A program made the position numbers and the translations under genes. DNA of 64,000 nucleotides. Origin: Gammaproteobacteria bacterium (GTDB lineage Bacteria; Pseudomonadota; Gammaproteobacteria; SZUA-152). The notes under the pieces were generated by a model. That model did no database searches. It was given only the letters and a program-made list of their open reading frames with translations, and was not told the origin of the DNA. The first letter of the stretch is position 1, and every line of letters begins with the position of its first letter. The stretch lies in assembly GCA_021647705.1 (NCBI GenBank), contig JAKIUF010000024.1, forward strand, positions 1 to 64,000. Direction: 5' to 3'. Positions 25,883-34,309 of this stretch are shown piece by piece.

Positions 25883-26278
25883 TCAAGGTGTCGCGTCTCG
25901 CGCAATAAAAATACTGACAGTAGCGTTCTCTCCGGTGGCCGCCATTGTTAATTTGATCCGTCTGGGGCTAACGCCGATAGCACTCAGGTTGCCGGCAGAA
26001 AACATTTGCGGGCCGTCCAGCGTCAGTGTGTCATCAGCATCGGTGGTGCCATCGTTAAAAATATACGTCAAGTCTGGCGAGTAGTACGTTGAAGAGAGTA
26101 GTAATACGTGTAACTGGCTGGAATCGCCGGGTTGTATTTCGACGGTGACTTCAGTGCCGTCAGCCGTCAAGTCAATATCGATCTGGCCAGTGGCTTCTGC
26201 TTCAATTACTCCGGAAGAAGCAGTTACTGTTTTCCCGCCAGCAATTGCAACACTGAGTGTGAACGTGATCCTGGGCAT
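25883..26278 (-). CDS. Unknown beta-rich protein at the head of the eCIS operon
   Basis: I do not recognise this 131-residue protein. It is predicted all-beta, without cysteines or signal peptide: ITFTLSVAIAGGKTVTASSGVIEAEA, QIDIDLTADGTEVTVEIQPGD, LHVLLLSSTYYSPDLTYIFND, TLTLDGPQMFSAGNL, KLTMAATGENATVSIFIARD. A good Shine-Dalgarno (AAGGAGGTG) lies just before the ATG, so it should be highly translated. It is the first gene of the operon, 165 bp ahead of the sheath gene. It could be a capping, decoration or surface-binding protein; this is inference from position and beta content. Confidence 0.7.
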   Translation of the reverse strand: MPRITFTLSVAIAGGKTVTASSGVIEAEATGQIDIDLTADGTEVTVEIQPGDSSQLHVLLLSSTYYSPDLTYIFNDGTTDADDTLTLDGPQMFSAGNLSAIGVSPRRIKLTMAATGENATVSIFIARDATP

Positions 26279-27265
26279 GCGACACCTCCTTGAAAAATTT
26301 CCGGCTGGTTTTAATTGCCGAGCAGTATCAGCAAAAATACTGACAAAAACGATATTTTTTCATTTCTCGATATGATGCTGTTTGCAGAATTAATGAAAAG
26401 TGATGATGGTTAGATCCTGTGACAAATTTTTGGAAAAGTCCAACAGGTTAGGTTAAAAATATTGTTTTTTACGAATCCACTTTGATTATAGCTTGCATCC
26501 TGATTTGGCAAAGCGATTGCTGAATAAAAACATATTTAAATATTAATGAATACGTTTATTTTTTCTTTTGTGGAAAATTACCTGGAATTACGGAATAAAA
26601 ACCATTCTCGTTTTTTTAGGGCTGTTTCGTGCGGTTTGCGGTGAACAAATGCCAGCTAAAGACAAAGAGGGTTTTTTTTGAATGTCTCGTTTCTTTAGAA
26701 GTGACTAATCACAGTGAGGGGTTACTATAGAGCAAATTAAGTGCATGTTTATATTTTTGTATTTTTAAATATTAATAATACTATTTTTGCAGTCGTTCTG
26801 ACGGGTTATGTTTTTATATAAATACCCATACATATTTCAGTCGGTAAAGGTATTGATTTTTATCAATTTTGCGGAAGATATTGTAAATGTTATTTGATAT
26901 GAATTAAGGAAGTATTGATATCAGGCATTCATTGTTTGGTGGTATGAAGGTGTCTTCGAGATATTTTCCTTATTGGAAATGAAATTAGCACTGTTGTTAG
27001 CCGGAACGCAGTATTCTTTACGTTATGCTGCCAAAATTTACAGGCATTTTGAAATCTGAGGCATGGTTTCCGGGTTATATGACTTCACTAATGTTATGCG
27101 CTCGAATACTGAATTAATGACTGACGATTTTTCAGACACAACAGGATTGTCAAAATGATTGATAACACCCCCTAAGTAATGGCAGTATGATCGTCCTGCA
27201 TTGCTGGTTCTGTTTGCGGGAGGAAGGGAGTGCATGTGTTGTGCGTCTCATGTAAGGTGTGCGCG
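26279..27265. other. AT-rich 987-bp non-coding region between the eCIS operon and trmJ
   Basis: No credible gene is seen on either strand. The region is visibly AT-richer than its flanks, with many A/T tracts (for example 26560-26580 and 26745-26900), suiting a promoter bound by nucleoid proteins such as H-NS-like silencers. It must contain the eCIS promoter (toward lower coordinates) and the trmJ promoter. Near the trmJ side, 27139-27157 matches the end of the repeat element at 59982-60212. A 65-codon minus frame here (27038-27235) is judged spurious. Confidence 0.6.
27139..27157. repeat. Solo copy of a 19-bp MITE-like terminal repeat
   Basis: The sequence CAACAGGATTGTCAAAATG matches the right end of the element at 59982-60212 at 17 of 19 positions and the reverse complement of its left end at 18 of 19. 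I could not find a convincing partner end nearby, so this may be a decayed or partial copy. Confidence 0.6.
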
Positions 27266-28039
27266 ATGTTAAACACAGCAAACACACAAGAACAATTACA
27301 GGCTCGGGTGCGCATTGTCTTGGTTGATACCAGCCATGCGGGCAATATTGGCGCAGCGGCCCGGGCGATGAAAAACATGGGGTTGGCTCGATTGTATCTG
27401 GTGGCTCCCAAACAATTTCCCCATGCAGATGCAACGGCGCGGGCCTCGGGAGCCGATGATGTGCTGGCTCAGGCCACAGTCTGCGCCACACTGGACGAGG
27501 CTTTGGTTGGTTGCAGTCTGGTGATGGGAGCCAGCGCGCGGCTGCGCAATTTATCGGTGCCTCTGCTGGCCCCCCGGCAATGTGCCACAAGAGTGTTGAG
27601 CGAAATAACGGAAGCAGGCATTGAATGCGCACTTGTTTTTGGTCGTGAGCATTCGGGGCTGACTAATGACGAGTTAGGCCGTTGTCATCATCTGGTCAAT
27701 ATTCCCACCAATCCTGAATACAGTTCATTAAATCTGGCCGCAGCGGTGCAGGTGTTGAGTTATGAACTGCGGGTGGCGACGCTGAGTGAACAAACCGGAG
27801 TGGCTGATGACGTGGATGTAGAACCGTTGGCCAGTGCCGAGGATATGGAACGGTTTTATGTGCATCTGCAACAGACGCTGGAAGCTATCGGGTTTCTCGA
27901 CCCGAAAAATCCGCGTATCATGATGCAGCGCTTGCGGCGTCTGTTTAATCGTGCGCGCCCCAATGAAGTGGAAATGAATATTCTGCGCGGTATTTTAACG
28001 ATGACGCAAAAGGCCGGACATCAACCTGATCCTGACTAA
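27266..28039 (+). CDS. trmJ: TrmJ, tRNA (cytidine/uridine-32-2'-O)-methyltransferase
   Basis: This SpoU/SPOUT-family enzyme methylates the 2'-O of C32/U32 in tRNA using S-adenosylmethionine. The 257-residue frame shows motif 1 (NIGAAARAMKNMG), motif 2 (FGREHSGLTNDEL) and motif 3 (IPTNPEYSSLNLAAAVQVLSYEL), which form the knotted SAM site. I chose the ATG at 27266, preceded by AAGGTG at good spacing, over the upstream ATG at 27230, whose extra residues (including three Cys) are not family-like. It is the first gene of the trmJ-cysE-isc gene order common in gammaproteobacteria. Confidence 0.95.
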   Translation: MLNTANTQEQLQARVRIVLVDTSHAGNIGAAARAMKNMGLARLYLVAPKQFPHADATARASGADDVLAQATVCATLDEALVGCSLVMGASARLRNLSVPLLAPRQCATRVLSEITEAGIECALVFGREHSGLTNDELGRCHHLVNIPTNPEYSSLNLAAAVQVLSYELRVATLSEQTGVADDVDVEPLASAEDMERFYVHLQQTLEAIGFLDPKNPRIMMQRLRRLFNRARPNEVEMNILRGILTMTQKAGHQPDPD

Positions 28040-28622
28040 TTGATGAGGTGTTTTTGGGCCGGATTGAAAGTAAAACGGTCGTATTTTCTGTTATGGACAA
28101 GCGGATTGCCGCATCAATTCGGTGCATCAAGGGAAAAAATACTTCGTCAACCTCATGGTCGGGCGAATACAAAACCTAAATTTAGCGGGTGGGTTAATCC
28201 AGCAGTTTTCTGACTTCACACATTTTAAAACGGCATAAAAATCATAAAGCAGAGGGCTTTCTGTTTTTAATGCATTGATTTCAATGCAACTAAAATTAAA
28301 AGTCATGGAAATTACGGGTCTGTTGTTAACGCAGGTCAGCGCATATTATTCGATGATGCTCGGAAAGTCAGTGATGAAAAGCCAGCAAAGCCCTACTAGA
28401 AATCATGGATTGATTATTTTGGACTCCAGGAGAATAATTACCGCTGAATAGAGATCGAAGGAATCGTGTCGAACCGGAAAAGGATGCAGCGCAGGGAACC
28501 TTGTCCGATTACACCATTAGTTAGTTTGATTTTGCGCTGAATATTTTGTAACAGGATAAAACAAGAACAATGAGAATTAACCACGAAGCAACACGTAACA
28601 CGTTGCGCAACAATTACACAGT
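28040..28622. other. Intergenic region ahead of cysE
   Basis: About 580 bp without a convincing gene. It is moderately AT-rich and presumably contains the cysE promoter. I see no terminator hairpin with a T-tract after trmJ and no recognisable riboswitch or leader peptide rich in Cys or Ser codons. Confidence 0.5.
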
Positions 28623-28625
28623 TTG

Positions 28626-29453
28626 ATGTTCAGTCATCTTCGGGAAGACATCCGTTGCGTATTTGACCGCGATCCTGCGGCGCACACCACATTTGAAGTC
28701 ATCACCACTTATCCTGGCGTGCATGCGCTGATGCTGCATCGTTTTGCACATCGTTTGTGGAAGATGAACCTGCGCTGGCTGGCACGCATGTCATCAGCAC
28801 TGGGCCGCTGGTTAACGGGCATTGAAATTCACCCCGGTGCTAAAATTGGCCGACGCTTTTTCATCGACCATGGCATGGGTGTGGTTATTGGTGAAACCGC
28901 AGAAATCGGTGACGATTGCACGCTGTATCATGGTGTGACACTCGGCGGTACCAGCTGGAAAAAAGGCAAGCGTCACCCCACGCTGGAAAATAATGTGGTG
29001 GTGGGGGCCGGGGCCAAGGTTTTGGGGCCGATTGTGCTGCGGGAAGGTGTACGAGTGGGTTCCAATGCGGTGGTGATCAAAGAGGTGCCCCCCGGTGCGA
29101 CGGTGGTGGGTGTGCCAGGGCAGGTAGTCAAGGCGAAAGTGAAGCAGGCGACCACCAGTGAAGATAAGCGGCGGCATGCCACCGCCAAAAAACTGGGTTT
29201 TGATGCTTATGGTGCGACCAGCGATGCGCCGGATCCAGTGGCTCATGCCATTAACAGCCTGCTTGATCATGTGCATGTGATGGACAGTAAAATGACCGCG
29301 ATGTGCGAATCCATCAAACAGCTGGATGCAGGCTTTAAAGATGTACAGCTGCCAGATCTGGATGATTGTGCTATTGACGGCAGCAGCAGTGAAGAACCTG
29401 TCCATCTGGATGAAGCGGTAGATATGCCAGCGGACAAAAGGCTGGACGACTAA
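28626..29453 (+). CDS. cysE: CysE, serine O-acetyltransferase
   Basis: CysE makes O-acetylserine from serine and acetyl-CoA, the first step of cysteine synthesis, which feeds the desulfurases encoded downstream. The 275-residue product shows the EpsC/NifP-like short N-terminus ([13 protein letters not shown]), then the left-handed beta-helix hexapeptide domain: [45 protein letters not shown] and [13 protein letters not shown]158-type active-site histidines are present as DHGMG and YHGVT. An unusual acidic, Asp/Glu-rich tail of about 70 residues follows. A TTG one codon upstream is possible; the ATG is preferred. Confidence 0.94.
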   Translation: MFSHLREDIRCVFDRDPAAHTTFEVITTYPGVHALMLHRFAHRLWKMNLRWLARMSSALGRWLTGIEIHPGAKIGRRFFIDHGMGVVIGETAEIGDDCTLYHGVTLGGTSWKKGKRHPTLENNVVVGAGAKVLGPIVLREGVRVGSNAVVIKEVPPGATVVGVPGQVVKAKVKQATTSEDKRRHATAKKLGFDAYGATSDAPDPVAHAINSLLDHVHVMDSKMTAMCESIKQLDAGFKDVQLPDLDDCAIDGSSSEEPVHLDEAVDMPADKRLDD

Positions 29454-29773
29454 ACTGTACGGACTTCCCCTGATTTTTGTGAGCGGTTATTTTTCGCATT
29501 TAGTTCTTGACTAAATTCGTAGGATATAGATAATAACCAATTAAATTGATCAGGAATTTGCGCAGGTTTGTTTCCTGGGGGTATTACGGTACCGGCATAA
29601 GTTGTGGGTAAGTGTGGTTTGACCCGTAACCACAGTTTCTGTAGGCTTTCGCCGAATCCCCACTTTTTTAGTATGTTTTTTATCCGCAAACAACGGTGGT
29701 GGCATTGAGTTTATACATATATTCTATATGTATATTTAGGCATCGCAAGGACAAAGACCACAGAGGTGAAGCT
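29454..29773. other. cysE-iscR intergenic region
   Basis: This 320-bp gap should hold the cysE terminator and the isc promoter. The palindrome at 29712-29734 is the strongest signal. A minus-strand 79-codon frame (29450-29689) overlaps the cysE stop and is probably not a gene. Confidence 0.5.
29712..29734 (+). promoter_or_regulatory. Perfect 10-bp-arm palindrome upstream of iscR, candidate IscR operator
   Basis: The arms TATACATATA (29712-29721) and TATATGTATA (29725-29734) are exact reverse complements around a 3-bp centre, about 40 bp before the iscR ATG. A TTGAGT at 29705-29710 and a TATATT at 29731-29736 could form a promoter overlapping it. IscR autoregulates isc operons in gammaproteobacteria; the sequence does not match the E. 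coli type 1 site closely, so the assignment is inferred from position and symmetry. Confidence 0.55.
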
Positions 29774-30271
29774 ATGAGACTGACAACTAAAGGTCGTTAC
29801 GCAGTTACGGCCATGCTGGATTTAGCGTTAAACGCAAAAGACCGTCCCATTACATTGGCGGACATTTCCCAGCGGCAGGGTATTTCTCTGTCCTATCTTG
29901 AGCAGCTGTTTTCACGCCTGCGCAAACAGGATCTGGTGTCCAGCGCACGAGGGCCGGGTGGCGGGTATCGCCTGAGTCGGAATGCCGGTGAAATCAGTGT
30001 GGCGCAGGTGATTGCGGCCGTGGATGAAAAGGTAGCGGTGACCCGCTGTGGTGGCAAGGGTGATTGTCAAAATGGTGAGGCCTGCCTGACACATAAACTC
30101 TGGTGTTCGTTGAGTGATCAGATTCAGGGTTTTCTAACGGGCATCTCGTTAGGTGATCTGGTACAGGAAGACCATGTCAAAATGGTTTCCGAGCGCCAGT
30201 TGACCGGTGTGCAGGATCAAGCGGGGCAGGATATGGCGGAGAACCCGCTACAGGCAGCGACAGGTATGTAA
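29774..30271 (+). CDS. iscR: IscR, [2Fe-2S] Rrf2-family regulator of iron-sulfur assembly
   Basis: The 165-residue protein is a winged-helix Rrf2 repressor. The ATG at 29774 gives the family N-terminus [18 protein letters not shown] and has AGAGGTG before it; the longer frame from 29696 only adds promoter sequence. The cluster ligands C92, C98 and C104 and H107 fall at the same positions as in E. coli IscR. The recognition helix region ([31 protein letters not shown]) is intact. It senses [2Fe-2S] supply and controls the operon it heads. Confidence 0.97.
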   Translation: MRLTTKGRYAVTAMLDLALNAKDRPITLADISQRQGISLSYLEQLFSRLRKQDLVSSARGPGGGYRLSRNAGEISVAQVIAAVDEKVAVTRCGGKGDCQNGEACLTHKLWCSLSDQIQGFLTGISLGDLVQEDHVKMVSERQLTGVQDQAGQDMAENPLQAATGM

Positions 30272-30294
30272 CCTGACTGCATTGGACTCCCGCT

Positions 30295-31458
30295 ATGTCT
30301 GTTTATCTTGATTACAACGCAACCACGCCTTTGGACAGGCGGGTACTGGATACCATGATGCCGTTTTTGTGTGAGCAGTTCGGCAATGCGTCCAGTGGCC
30401 ACCAGTCCGGGCGCGTTGCCCGTGCAGCAATGGACGTTGCGCGGGAGCAAGTGGCGGCACTGGTTAACGCACACCCTTCGCAAGTGATATTTACCAGTGG
30501 TGGTACCGAAGCCAATAATCTTGCACTGAAAGGTTGCGCAGCCCGTTTGACACCTGGCCATATTATTTTGAGTGGAGTGGAACACAGCTCGGTGCGTACC
30601 CCGGCCAATGTGTTGAAAAAATATGGCTGGACGCTGGATGAAATAAGTGTGGATGCCGATGGTCAATTGATAATTGACAATTTACGCACCATTTTTTCCG
30701 GCATGTCGGCAGCGCGTTCGAAAATTCTGGCGGTGATGTTGGCGAATAACGAGACCGGCATTGTTTATGAAACTGCGCCCATTGCGGCTCTGGCGCGTGA
30801 TTTTGGTGCCATATTGCTGGTTGATGCGGTACAGGCCGCAGGCAAAATTCCGGTGGATTTTACCCGTGGCGGCGCGCAGCTGATGAGCCTTTCCGCACAT
30901 AAGATTTATGGTCCCAAAGGCGTAGGTGCGCTGATTGTCGATAAGGCCGTGGATATGGAACCGATGTTGCAGGGGGGTGGCCAGGAAAAAGCGCGCCGTG
31001 CCGGTACCGAAAATGTGGCGGCTATTGTGGGTTTTGGCAAAGCGGCAGAATTGGCGCTAAGTGAATTATCGACACGCTACGCGCAGGTACAAACGTTGCA
31101 TCATTATCTGGAAACCCGGTTGCGCGCAGAACTGCCACAGGTGTGCATTTTTGGTCAGCAGGCAGACCGTTTGCCAAATACCAGTTTTTTTGCACTACCG
31201 GGGCTCGATGGCGAAACCCTGCTGATGAGTCTCGATCAGGCAGGACTGGCGGTCTCCAGCGGCTCTGCCTGTGCTACGGGTGAGGTAGAGCCCAGCCATG
31301 TGTTGCTGGCCATGGGGGTTTCGCCGGAGCATGCGCGCGGGGCAATCCGTGTCAGTCTGGGTAAGGAATCACGCCGAGATGAAATTGACAGCTTTATTGA
31401 TTGTCTTAAACAACAGGTGCGTGTTTTGCAAAGCTTTGCAGCCGTCGCCTGTGCCTGA
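30295..31458 (+). CDS. NifS/IscS-like cysteine desulfurase, extra copy
   Basis: This 387-residue PLP enzyme converts cysteine to alanine and transfers persulfide sulfur. The PLP lysine is K203 ([12 protein letters not shown]) and the catalytic loop cysteine is C326 (SSGSACATGEVEPSHVL), placing it in group I. It resembles NifS more than IscS: it is shorter, has ATG after the Cys, and lacks the IscS C-terminal SPLW-type tail. It sits between iscR and true iscS, 23 bp after iscR, so the operon has two desulfurases in tandem. Its partner scaffold is unknown; it may serve another sulfur acceptor. Confidence 0.9.
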   Translation: MSVYLDYNATTPLDRRVLDTMMPFLCEQFGNASSGHQSGRVARAAMDVAREQVAALVNAHPSQVIFTSGGTEANNLALKGCAARLTPGHIILSGVEHSSVRTPANVLKKYGWTLDEISVDADGQLIIDNLRTIFSGMSAARSKILAVMLANNETGIVYETAPIAALARDFGAILLVDAVQAAGKIPVDFTRGGAQLMSLSAHKIYGPKGVGALIVDKAVDMEPMLQGGGQEKARRAGTENVAAIVGFGKAAELALSELSTRYAQVQTLHHYLETRLRAELPQVCIFGQQADRLPNTSFFALPGLDGETLLMSLDQAGLAVSSGSACATGEVEPSHVLLAMGVSPEHARGAIRVSLGKESRRDEIDSFIDCLKQQVRVLQSFAAVACA

Positions 31459-31547
31459 TCTGGTTTTATTGGTCTGAATAAAGTGTTTGACCTCGCTTGA
31501 AAAACGTTTGAATTGATTTGAATTGAGAAAATGAAAGGCAGTAATAA

Positions 31548-32786
31548 ATGACAAGCTTGAACCGACGACCGATTTACATGGACTATGCGGCCACCACGCC
31601 CATGGACCCCCGTGTCGCAAAAAAAATGATGCAGTTTCTGACGCCGGACGGTGAGTTCGGTAATCCGGCTTCGCGCTCCCATGCTTACGGTTGGACAGCA
31701 GAAGCGGCGGTTGATGAGGCGCGCACACAGGTGGCGGCGTTGGTGAATGCCAATCCCAAAGAAATTATCTGGACCTCAGGTGCCACCGAATCGGATAATC
31801 TCGCCATCAAGGGCATCGCGCATTTTTATGGTGGAAAAAACAGTAAAAAAGGCAAACACATCATCACCAGCAAAATCGAGCACAAAGCCGTGCTGGATAC
31901 CTGTCGTCAACTGGAACGTGAAGGGTATGAAGTTACCTATCTCGACCCGGAGCCCACAGGGCTGATTGACCTGGACAAGCTGGAAGCGGCCATGCGTGAT
32001 GACACCATTCTGGTTTCCATCATGCATGTCAACAACGAGCTGGGGGTGATTCAGGATATCGCCGCCATTGGCGAACTGACCCGTGCCAGAGGCATTGTTT
32101 TTCATGTGGATGCTGCACAAAGTGCCGGTAAGGTGGACATTGACCTGTCGAGCATGAAAGTCGATTTGATGTCTTTTTCGGCACATAAAATTTATGGCCC
32201 CAAAGGCATGGGTGCATTGTATGTGCGCCGCAAACCACGTATTCGTCTGGAAGCACAGACGCACGGTGGTGGTCATGAGCGCGGCATGCGTTCCGGCACG
32301 CTGGCCACACACCAGATTGTCGGCATGGGCGAAGCCTTCCGCATCGCCAAAGAAGACATGGCCAAAGATCAAACACATACAGCTGCTTTACGTGACCGTT
32401 TATACGCTGGCGTAAAGGATCTCGAAGAGGTGTACGTCAACGGAGATATGGCTCGAAGCGTGCCGAATATCTTCAATATCAGTTTCAATTATGTTGAAGG
32501 CGAATCCCTGATTATGTCCCTGAAAGATCTGGCCGTATCGTCCGGCTCAGCCTGTACTTCGGCAAGCCTGGAGCCTTCTTATGTATTACGTGCCCTGGGA
32601 CGTAACGATGAACTGGCACACAGTTCCATTCGTTTCAGCATAGGGCGGTTTACCACGGAAGAGGATGTTGACAATGCCATTACCCATGTGCGTGCAGCCA
32701 TTGAAAAACTGCGTGCATTGTCACCATTATGGGACATGTACAAAGAAGGTATTGATTTGTCCCAGGTGAAATGGGCAGCACATTAG
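31548..32786 (+). CDS. iscS: IscS, cysteine desulfurase of the ISC system
   Basis: The 412-residue IscS supplies sulfur to IscU and to tRNA thiolation. K214 ([12 protein letters not shown]) binds PLP and C336 ([21 protein letters not shown]) is the persulfide cysteine. The C-terminal tail [22 protein letters not shown] is the IscU-docking end found in E. coli IscS. Eight extra residues compared with the usual 404 are spread in loops. It is followed by iscU after 77 bp. Confidence 0.97.
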   Translation: MTSLNRRPIYMDYAATTPMDPRVAKKMMQFLTPDGEFGNPASRSHAYGWTAEAAVDEARTQVAALVNANPKEIIWTSGATESDNLAIKGIAHFYGGKNSKKGKHIITSKIEHKAVLDTCRQLEREGYEVTYLDPEPTGLIDLDKLEAAMRDDTILVSIMHVNNELGVIQDIAAIGELTRARGIVFHVDAAQSAGKVDIDLSSMKVDLMSFSAHKIYGPKGMGALYVRRKPRIRLEAQTHGGGHERGMRSGTLATHQIVGMGEAFRIAKEDMAKDQTHTAALRDRLYAGVKDLEEVYVNGDMARSVPNIFNISFNYVEGESLIMSLKDLAVSSGSACTSASLEPSYVLRALGRNDELAHSSIRFSIGRFTTEEDVDNAITHVRAAIEKLRALSPLWDMYKEGIDLSQVKWAAH

Positions 32787-32863
32787 ATTGAAAAAAACAG
32801 ATTGAAAAAATGCAGAGAACAGACGTCTAACATACGGTGATAAAACTGTGAGGCAGGTGAAAC

Positions 32864-33313
32864 ATGGCATATAGCGATAAAGTTTTAGATCATTATGAAA
32901 ATCCGCGTAATGTGGGCACTCTGGAAAAAGATGATCCTTCCGTGGGCACGGGCATGGTGGGCGCACCGGCGTGTGGTGATGTGATGCGTTTGCAGATCAA
33001 GGTCAGCGACGATGGCATCATCGAAGAAGCGCGTTTTAAAACCTATGGCTGCGGTTCTGCCATTGCGTCCAGTTCCCTGCTGACGGAGTGGGTGAAAGGT
33101 AAAAGCCTGGAAGAAGCGGGACAGATTAAAAATACCGATCTTGCCGAAGAACTGGCTCTGCCACCGGTAAAAATTCATTGCTCGGTATTGGCGGAAGATG
33201 CCATCAAGGCAGCCATCGAAGATTTTCGTGGCAAGGCAGATAATAAAAAAGCTGATGGCTCAAATAACGCTGATGCCCCAAATAACGCTGATGGCTCTGG
33301 CAAAGCCGCATAA
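32864..33313 (+). CDS. iscU: IscU scaffold with a repeat-encoded C-terminal tail
   Basis: IscU assembles [2Fe-2S] clusters on C37, C63 and C106, with D39; all are present (APACGD, YGCGSA, KIHCSVL). The HscA recognition motif LPPVK lies at 99-103. The family body ends at about residue 126, near the usual 128, but here a 23-residue Asn/Asp/Ala/Gly tail follows (127-149), encoded by three 18-bp tandem units at 33251-33301. The tail is polar and likely disordered, and I do not recall it in typical IscU. Function should be normal. Confidence 0.96.
   Translation: MAYSDKVLDHYENPRNVGTLEKDDPSVGTGMVGAPACGDVMRLQIKVSDDGIIEEARFKTYGCGSAIASSSLLTEWVKGKSLEEAGQIKNTDLAEELALPPVKIHCSVLAEDAIKAAIEDFRGKADNKKADGSNNADAPNNADGSGKAA
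33251..33301 (+). repeat. 18-bp tandem repeat in the 3' end of iscU
   Basis: Three consecutive units start with GCTGATG: 33251-33268, 33269-33286 and a shortened 33287-33301. The first two differ at three positions. They encode ADGSNN, ADAPNN and ADGSG. The unit is in frame, so copy-number change would alter tail length without a frameshift. Confidence 0.85.
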
Positions 33314-33345
33314 CGCAATATAGTGACTAACGTGTAAAGGTAACA

Positions 33346-33669
33346 ATGTCGATAACATTAACGCAATCAGCCGCAGATCGTATTCAAAGTTTTCTTGAAA
33401 ATCGTGGCAAGGGTGTTGGCCTGCGCCTGGGTGTAAAGACCAGCGGCTGCTCGGGTATGGCTTACGTTATTGAATTTGCTGATGAAATTGGCAGCGATGA
33501 CGAGGTGTTTGAAAACAAGGGTGTGCGCATTCTGGTGGATGCCAAAAGCCTGATTTATCTCGATGGTACCGAACTTGATTATGGTAAAGAAGGTTTGAAT
33601 GAAGGGTTTACGTTTAATAACCCCAACGTAAAAGATAACTGTGGTTGCGGCGAAAGCTTCACGGTTTAA
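33346..33669 (+). CDS. iscA: IscA, A-type iron-sulfur carrier
   Basis: The 107-residue A-type carrier passes assembled clusters to apo-proteins. The three ligands C35 (SGCSG), C99 and C101 (NCGCGESF) match the positions in E. coli IscA. Length is standard and the start has a weak AAAGGTAAC upstream. It lies between iscU and hscB in the conserved order. Confidence 0.96.
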   Translation: MSITLTQSAADRIQSFLENRGKGVGLRLGVKTSGCSGMAYVIEFADEIGSDDEVFENKGVRILVDAKSLIYLDGTELDYGKEGLNEGFTFNNPNVKDNCGCGESFTV

Positions 33670-33686
33670 CGGTTCGGGTTTCTTGT

Positions 33687-34232
33687 ATGCACGCGGCGGA
33701 TCTTTCCAGCAATTTTTTTGCACTGTTTGACTTGCCGGTTTCTTTTGATATTGAGCTGGATGCGCTGTCTGCACGCTATCGTGACGCGCAGCGTGCTGCG
33801 CATCCTGACAAATTTGCCAATGCCCCGGAGGGTGAGCGTCGCTTGTCAGTACAAATGGCTGCGCGCATAAACGAAGCTTATCGAGTATTGAAAGACCCTC
33901 TGTCGCGGGGGCGTTATTTGCTTGAACTGCACGGTGTTGCCCTTGATGATTCCGATACCGCCTTCGATGGTGCTTTTCTTATGGAACAAATGGAATTACG
34001 CGAACGCCTGGCGGATGTGAAAAACAGTGCCGATTCTGTTTCACAATTGCGAATCATCGCCGATGATATTGCTGCACATGACAAATCGTTAATTACGCAA
34101 ATGGCCGATTTGTTGAATGAAGCCAGTGCAGAGTCTTTACAGCAGGCACGGAATGTGAGCCGTAAATTACAGTTTTTCCGGCGCTTGAATGAAGAGGTTG
34201 AAGCCCTGGAAGATGAGCTGGGTGATTATTAA
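33687..34232 (+). CDS. hscB: HscB (Hsc20), J-domain co-chaperone
   Basis: HscB delivers IscU to HscA and stimulates its ATPase. The ATG at 33687 gives a 181-residue protein with the J-domain HPDK motif at 39-42 and a helical C-terminal IscU-binding domain (FLMEQMELRERLADVKN, LQFFRRLNEEVEALEDEL). The longer upstream frame from 33645 overlaps the iscA stop and is not family-like. It is located just before hscA, as expected. Confidence 0.94.
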   Translation: MHAADLSSNFFALFDLPVSFDIELDALSARYRDAQRAAHPDKFANAPEGERRLSVQMAARINEAYRVLKDPLSRGRYLLELHGVALDDSDTAFDGAFLMEQMELRERLADVKNSADSVSQLRIIADDIAAHDKSLITQMADLLNEASAESLQQARNVSRKLQFFRRLNEEVEALEDELGDY

Positions 34233-34309
34233 AGACGCTGTGTAATCCATCCCCATGCATGACAGCACAATTCTTAAAACAATGAACAACACACCTCAAG
34301 ATATTTTAT

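Noticed and set aside
27038-27235. Minus-strand 65-codon frame in the eCIS/trmJ gap
   Set aside because: It contains the repeat-end sequence and overlaps the trmJ leader; composition is not protein-like.
28812-29405. Minus-strand 197-codon frame opposite cysE
   Set aside because: Antisense shadow of the conserved hexapeptide-repeat gene.
29450-29689. Minus-strand 79-codon frame between cysE and iscR
   Set aside because: It overlaps the cysE stop, has no ribosome site, and no family features; the region is better explained as terminator and promoter.
33251-33301. Possible CRISPR-like repeat
   Set aside because: The units are contiguous with no spacers and lie in frame within iscU.
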